Below, piece by piece: positions 60,108 through 64,000 of a stretch of DNA of 64,000 nt. Source of the DNA: Epiperipatus broadwayi (taxonomy: Eukaryota; Onychophora; Udeonychophora; Euonychophora; Peripatidae); assembly GCA_028023455.1 (NCBI GenBank), contig JAQFVV010012672.1:312001-376000 (forward strand). The letters are read 5' to 3'. Position 1 is the first letter of the stretch, and each line of letters begins with the position of its first letter. A model generated the notes under the pieces. The model worked only from the letters and a program-made list of their open reading frames with translations. It was not told the origin of the DNA and made no database searches. The translations under genes and the position numbers were made by a program.

Positions 60108-60245
60108 ATAATTTTTATTAGTTGAGAGATTACCCAATAATAAATAATATTTCGGTGGTGTAATTTTCACTACACCATTCTCACACAAAGTAGGAAGTGG
60201 TGGAGTGAAAATTACACTATAGAAATATTATTTAATACCTGTAAT
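60108..60245 (+). mobile_element. Small foldback MITE, copy 3
   Basis: GGTGGTGTAATTTTCACTACACCA and TGGTGGAGTGAAAATTACACTA form the inverted pair at 60155-60175 and 60197-60220. The left flank GAGAGATTACCCAATAATAAAT is shared with the copy at 8175-8310. Confidence 0.7.
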
Positions 60246-60522
60246 TTTATATATATTTAAATGTTTATATATTTTTGGCGTTTTTAATAATGAATATAAA
60301 AAATGATAGTAACCGAATATAGATAATTCATCAGTCAAAGAAAATATGTATATATATTTTCTATATTTTTTATAATAACTGAAACATAGCCTTATTTATA
60401 CCTGTGTCTATATATATGTAATATTAGGGCATGAGCACAGACTTTCACACGACCCACCATTCTACACTCCATCTAATAACACTGATAAACTTAAACATAT
60501 ATATGTTGAAAAGATAAATAAT

Positions 60523-60568
60523 CACCAATATATGTATTTCATGCTAAACCAGCAATCATCAGTTGGTC
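60523..60568 (-). ncRNA. Minimal hammerhead ribozyme, intact core
   Basis: On the minus strand: ACCAA, CTGATGA, stem II TTGCT GGTTT AGCAT (four pairs, U.U at the base), GAAA, TACATA, then TA and TTGGT closing stem I over 5 bp. The cleavage triplet is ATA. Stem III is TACATA, one change from the palindrome TACGTA of the plus-strand sister at 61063-61108. Confidence 0.78.
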
Positions 60569-61062
60569 CAGATTATCATCTCTACACATATATACTATAA
60601 GTGCTCAGATATATATTAAGATAGACAATCCTCATACTTTAATGGACAGGCTTCAACATATATATGTTTAAGTGTATCAGTGTTATTAGAAGGAGTGGAG
60701 AGTGGTGGGTCGTGTGAAAGTCTGTGCTCATGCCCTAATATTACATATATATAGATACAGGTATAAATAAGCCTGTTTCAGTTATTACATTATAGAGATG
60801 TCTGCCCATCCTTGCATATGTATTTAATGGATTATGTCCTGTACATGTGGGGTTCAGATTGACCTTAGGTCAACATGGGTGTGACAAGAATCTCTGCCTC
60901 AGGGTGGCCTTTGAGCATTCCATCATCAGATTTTCAATTGGATGGATGGTTGAAGAGTTGGATTGCGGAGTGGGTTGAAGCCTGTCCATTAAAGTATGAG
61001 GAATGTCTATCTTAATATATATCTGAGCACTTATAGTATATATGTGTAGAGATGATAATCTG

Positions 61063-61108
61063 GACCAACTGATGATTGCTGGTTTAGCATGAAATACGTA
61101 TATTGGTG
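61063..61108 (+). ncRNA. Minimal hammerhead ribozyme, intact core
   Basis: ACCAA (61064-61068), CTGATGA (61069-61075), stem II TTGCT/AGCAT around GGTTT (61076-61090), GAAA (61091-61094), the palindrome TACGTA (61095-61100), T16.1, A17 at 61102, TTGGT (61103-61107). Predicted cleavage is after 61102 at an ATA triplet. Stem I is 5 bp without mismatch. All conserved core bases are present. A 6 nt self-complementary stem III can pair between two molecules. Confidence 0.8.
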
Positions 61109-61219
61109 ATTATTTATCTTTTCAACATATATATGTTTAAGTGTATCAGTGTTATTAGATGGAGTGGAGAGTGGTGGGTCATGTGAAAGTCTGTGCTCAT
61201 GCCCTAATATTATATTTTT

Positions 61220-62290
61220 TATAATAATTATTAATAAATATCTGAGCAGTTATATTTCAGGAATAAGAGCAGGCAATTTAAAACCTAACAGTTCTTGGAT
61301 TCATTTGCAAATTAGGATAGTATATAAATATATATGTAAATTATTTTCATCATTAATAACAATGTTGGTGCTTAAATGTAGATCTTCTGAAACAACAAAT
61401 TAAATAATAAATAATACAGAAAAACATTTTGTAATATTTAGTGCATATACACTATACAATAAATATAGTTCTTAATAAATTAACAATTTTCCATCCAACT
61501 TACATATGATTATTTCATTATGATAATTTTAAATCATCATAATCAATAGCACCTATTCGAAAATGAGTATGATTATTCTATTTCCAGAGGAGAAAAACCC
61601 AGAAAAAGAAATTAAGTTATAAAATGAGGGAAAAAAAAGAAGGAATTAAAATGTACTAAAGAATGGAAACATAGTTGCATAAACATATAAATCCTAAAAT
61701 CACAGTTGATGCAGAGAGATGAATTGTGGCCAAGGTATATGATGACTTAATCCTATATTAAAACCTAAGTGATTAAATACAGTATGATAAAAAATATAAA
61801 AAATAGAAAAAGAGAAAAAATAATTAATTTAATCCAAAATTCATTGCATTAAATATATTTGAGCAATTATAAAAAAATGTATATTCAAATTAAATAATAT
61901 TATTTTTAATACAACCATTTCATATGTTTGTTTATCTTAATGTATAGGACTGAAATTCTCAAACTTATATAGTCTAATGCACTCTTTGAGGGGGGGGGGG
62001 GAATTACTGAGTGTTCCCTGGAAATCTATTTTCTTTAATTAAACAAACAGGAAAATGAAATAGCAAACTTGCATTTTTTTATGTATCAATATTTCTATCT
62101 ACTTCCTACAACATAATAAAGAAAGATGTTGTAGATAAGACATCTTGAATAGTAATATTCACATTATACAAAATAATGATGAATAATATTAAAATAAAAA
62201 TCACAAATAAAATAATCCTAATAAGAATGTTCAGCTCTATTTTTGTCAGGAACACTCTTAAAGCACTATGATTAAATTATTGGAATTAGT
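61220..62290. other. AT-rich intron without recognised elements
   Basis: Nothing beyond A/T runs and a G12 run at about 61990-62001 could be supported. Confidence 0.4.
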
Positions 62291-62299
62291 TTCTTTTTC

Positions 62300-64000
62300 A
62301 GTTAATAAATCTGTGATCACCCTAAATCCATATTCCGTTACATATGATGAAAGAATTAGATCTGATAAAAGAAATACAATTAAAACTTTTGTATTGGAGC
62401 CTATAACTCAGGATTAAGTATAGGTATCTATTTTGTGACCAAAAATGTTGATAACAGTCTTTGAATTTAAATTCCTCATTTGTGGGTATTCCAACAATTT
62501 TTATAATTTTGAAGACTTCTGTGTATGTACTTGAAAAAAGGATCAAAACCCAATTGAATATGTTCATTTTAAAAATACTTTCATACTGTTAATTGAAGTC
62601 AAAATGCTGATAATAAATAAGTCTTCATCATGTTTTTCTATTGCTAATAAATTTGAAAATTGGCTGAATTCCTCCATCCTAAATTCTGTTTGTACAGAAG
62701 AAACTCTGCCACAAATCTGGAAATAAGAGTTTTTGTTTTGATTAAATTCAGCTTACTATTTATTTCATTAAATGTATTCAACAAGCTGTCAAATAAACTA
62801 CATCACTTTTGGAATCAATCAAGTTCTCATAAAGTATTCCTCTTTCTTCTCTATCTTTTCATTGAGATGTTTCATCTTCTTTTCCATTTTTAAACCCATT
62901 TGTTTGAATAATGTGTGATCATATGCAACATGTCTAATTGATATTGCAGCATTCTCTTGAGGAAATTTTGTCTTCATTAGTCTCTTTTTGCTCCATTTAT
63001 TTATAGATGTAATTATTTGGCTTAATATTGTCCATATCATATATATATCTATATCATCTTTTTTCTTTACACTATCTTCTTCATGGCTTGTTTTTAAACT
63101 TTCTTCTGTAATTATCTCCTAATCTTCATTCATCTTGATTCATTTTGCCTTTTCCTGGTTTGTAAATTTTCTTTAGTACACAATAAACTCATTATTATCA
63201 ATACATTTATAACTGGATTTACCATCTCATCCCCTGAATTCACTTGAAACCAAGTCATAGAGTTTATGAAACCAATTCAAACAGATATCTTTTGATGGCC
63301 AACAAACTCCCATATAAAGCAGCAAATGACTGAAACAACCTGTTATTTACTGAAATGATTCTGATTTTATTGATTGCTTTAATAATATAATATAATGATC
63401 TATGAAGGTATTAATTCAGATTTTTGATAACTAAATGATCCTTGAATGACACAATATACAAGAAATTCATTTGAAACTGCCTTTTTTTTAATATGAAAAA
63501 AACAACAACAACTCTGTAGTGTCCTATCATTGCTGGAGCAACATCAGTAACAACTAATAAGATATTATTCAGAAGAATTTATTTATCTTTAAAAAAAACC
63601 TTCCAATGCATGAAATATCGATTCTCCCATAGTATTAGTTTGCAAATATTTAGCAAATGATAGTTATTGCCATTTTTTTCTTCTTTTATGAATCATCATG
63701 AACAATTGAGAAGTTTTCAAATAATCACATAAGTATTTAACACCTTGAACTATTTTTGTCAATTCTTCTTTGGACTCTATTTTTACTCAAATAAATTTTC
63801 TTGGTAATACTCCATGTTGGTTTGTGTAGCATCTCACTTACTGTTAGAGAATTAGCTCTTCACCAATAGTATGCAGTTTTCTTGATTTAGCAATCAGTAA
63901 TGAAATGTTATAAGAAGCATATAATCCACTGTCATTTTGTTTATGTTACTGAAAACAGTTTTGCCGCTGTCGGTTAATCTCAAATTTTTTTTTCTGTAAA
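62300..64000 (-). pseudogene. Decayed hAT (BED-type) transposase, runs off the right edge
   Basis: Minus-strand blocks in order from high to low coordinate: ANTMGESIFHALEGFFKDK-like sequence near 63560-63640, LLVVTDVAPAMIGHYR near 63505-63560 (from the conserved TDGAPAMxG motif), VSFKDHLVIKNLN near 63420-63460 (from VLHRQHLVAKNL), KTKTLISRFVAEFLLYKQNLGWRN near 62680-62760, and LGFDPFSS...NEEFKFKDCYQHFWSQ near 62440-62550. This order fits SCAND3/ZBED-type hAT transposases. Frame changes and stops are frequent. The start is beyond 64000. Confidence 0.75.

Larger units (their letters stand above)
60400..61220. repeat. Foldback complex with two hammerhead ribozymes
   Basis: The arm TAATATTAGGGCATGAGCAC...AACATATATATGTTGA occurs three times: 60420-60512 (minus sense), 60650-60745 (inverse) and 61120-61215 (inverse). 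The middle segment with GATAAATAATCACCAATATA, a ribozyme, and CTTTAATGGACAGGCTTC occurs at 60513-60655 and inverted at 60980-61120. The intervening 60760-60980 has GTCAACATGGGTGTGACAAG, similar to the 32860-34440 complex. The same family built both complexes. Confidence 0.85.

Noticed and set aside
46573-64000. Search for the P-loop exon or exons of RRAGA (GKSGSGKT, WDCGG).
   Set aside because: Nothing matching was seen on the minus strand; these exons are inferred to lie to the right.

Overview
This is a strongly AT-rich (roughly three quarters A+T by eye), intron-dominated stretch of an animal nuclear genome, almost certainly an invertebrate. Support: spliced exons of a conserved GTPase with GT..AG borders, RTE-type and other LINEs, mariner and hAT transposons, tRNA-derived SINEs and many foldback elements. 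I cannot name the species; an arthropod (for example an arachnid) or a mollusc would both fit. No bacterial-type genes, tRNA genes or rRNA genes were seen.

The only host gene I can support is a RagA/RagB (Gtr1-family) GTPase, RRAGA, on the minus strand. Five exons are visible: 46350-46572, 40914-41009, 25274-25396, 8809-8900 and 4594-4709. Joined, they give about 217 codons corresponding to human RagA residues of about 66 to 282. The first ~65 residues (P-loop exon or exons) must lie beyond the right edge. The last ~30 residues lie beyond the left edge. The visible gene spans about 42 kb, and essentially everything else in the window is intron filled with repeats.

Region by region. 1-8.8 kb: a LINE relic, a decayed mariner and a hAT-derived element. 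8.9-25.3 kb (intron): RTE LINE copies in tail-to-tail orientation (13.4-15.7 kb plus; 16.2-19.4 kb minus, only lightly damaged), other LINE relics, and a 1.1 kb nested foldback at 22.9-24.0 kb. 25.4-40.9 kb (intron): SINEs, a LINE on the minus strand split by three ~410 bp repeat units, several palindromes, and a 1.6 kb foldback complex at 32.9-34.4 kb. 41-46.3 kb (intron): SINEs and a 418 bp palindrome. 46.6-64 kb (inferred 5' intron): a TA-flanked terminal-inverted-repeat element, hAT elements (one 2 kb with transposase remains, one 345 bp with target duplications, one at the right edge), SINEs and a second foldback complex at 60.4-61.2 kb.

The most interesting signal is a dispersed population of minimal type I hammerhead self-cleaving ribozyme motifs carried by the foldback and tandem repeats, on both strands. 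At least eight retain most or all of the core (CUGANGA, stem II, GAAA, an NUH cleavage site and a matching stem I). Their stem III is only a short self-complementary run (CTAG, TGCA, TACGTA), the layout known from Penelope-like element ribozymes that act as dimers and from animal retrozymes. No Penelope reverse transcriptase is visible here, so the carriers look non-autonomous. Several lie in the sense direction inside RRAGA introns.
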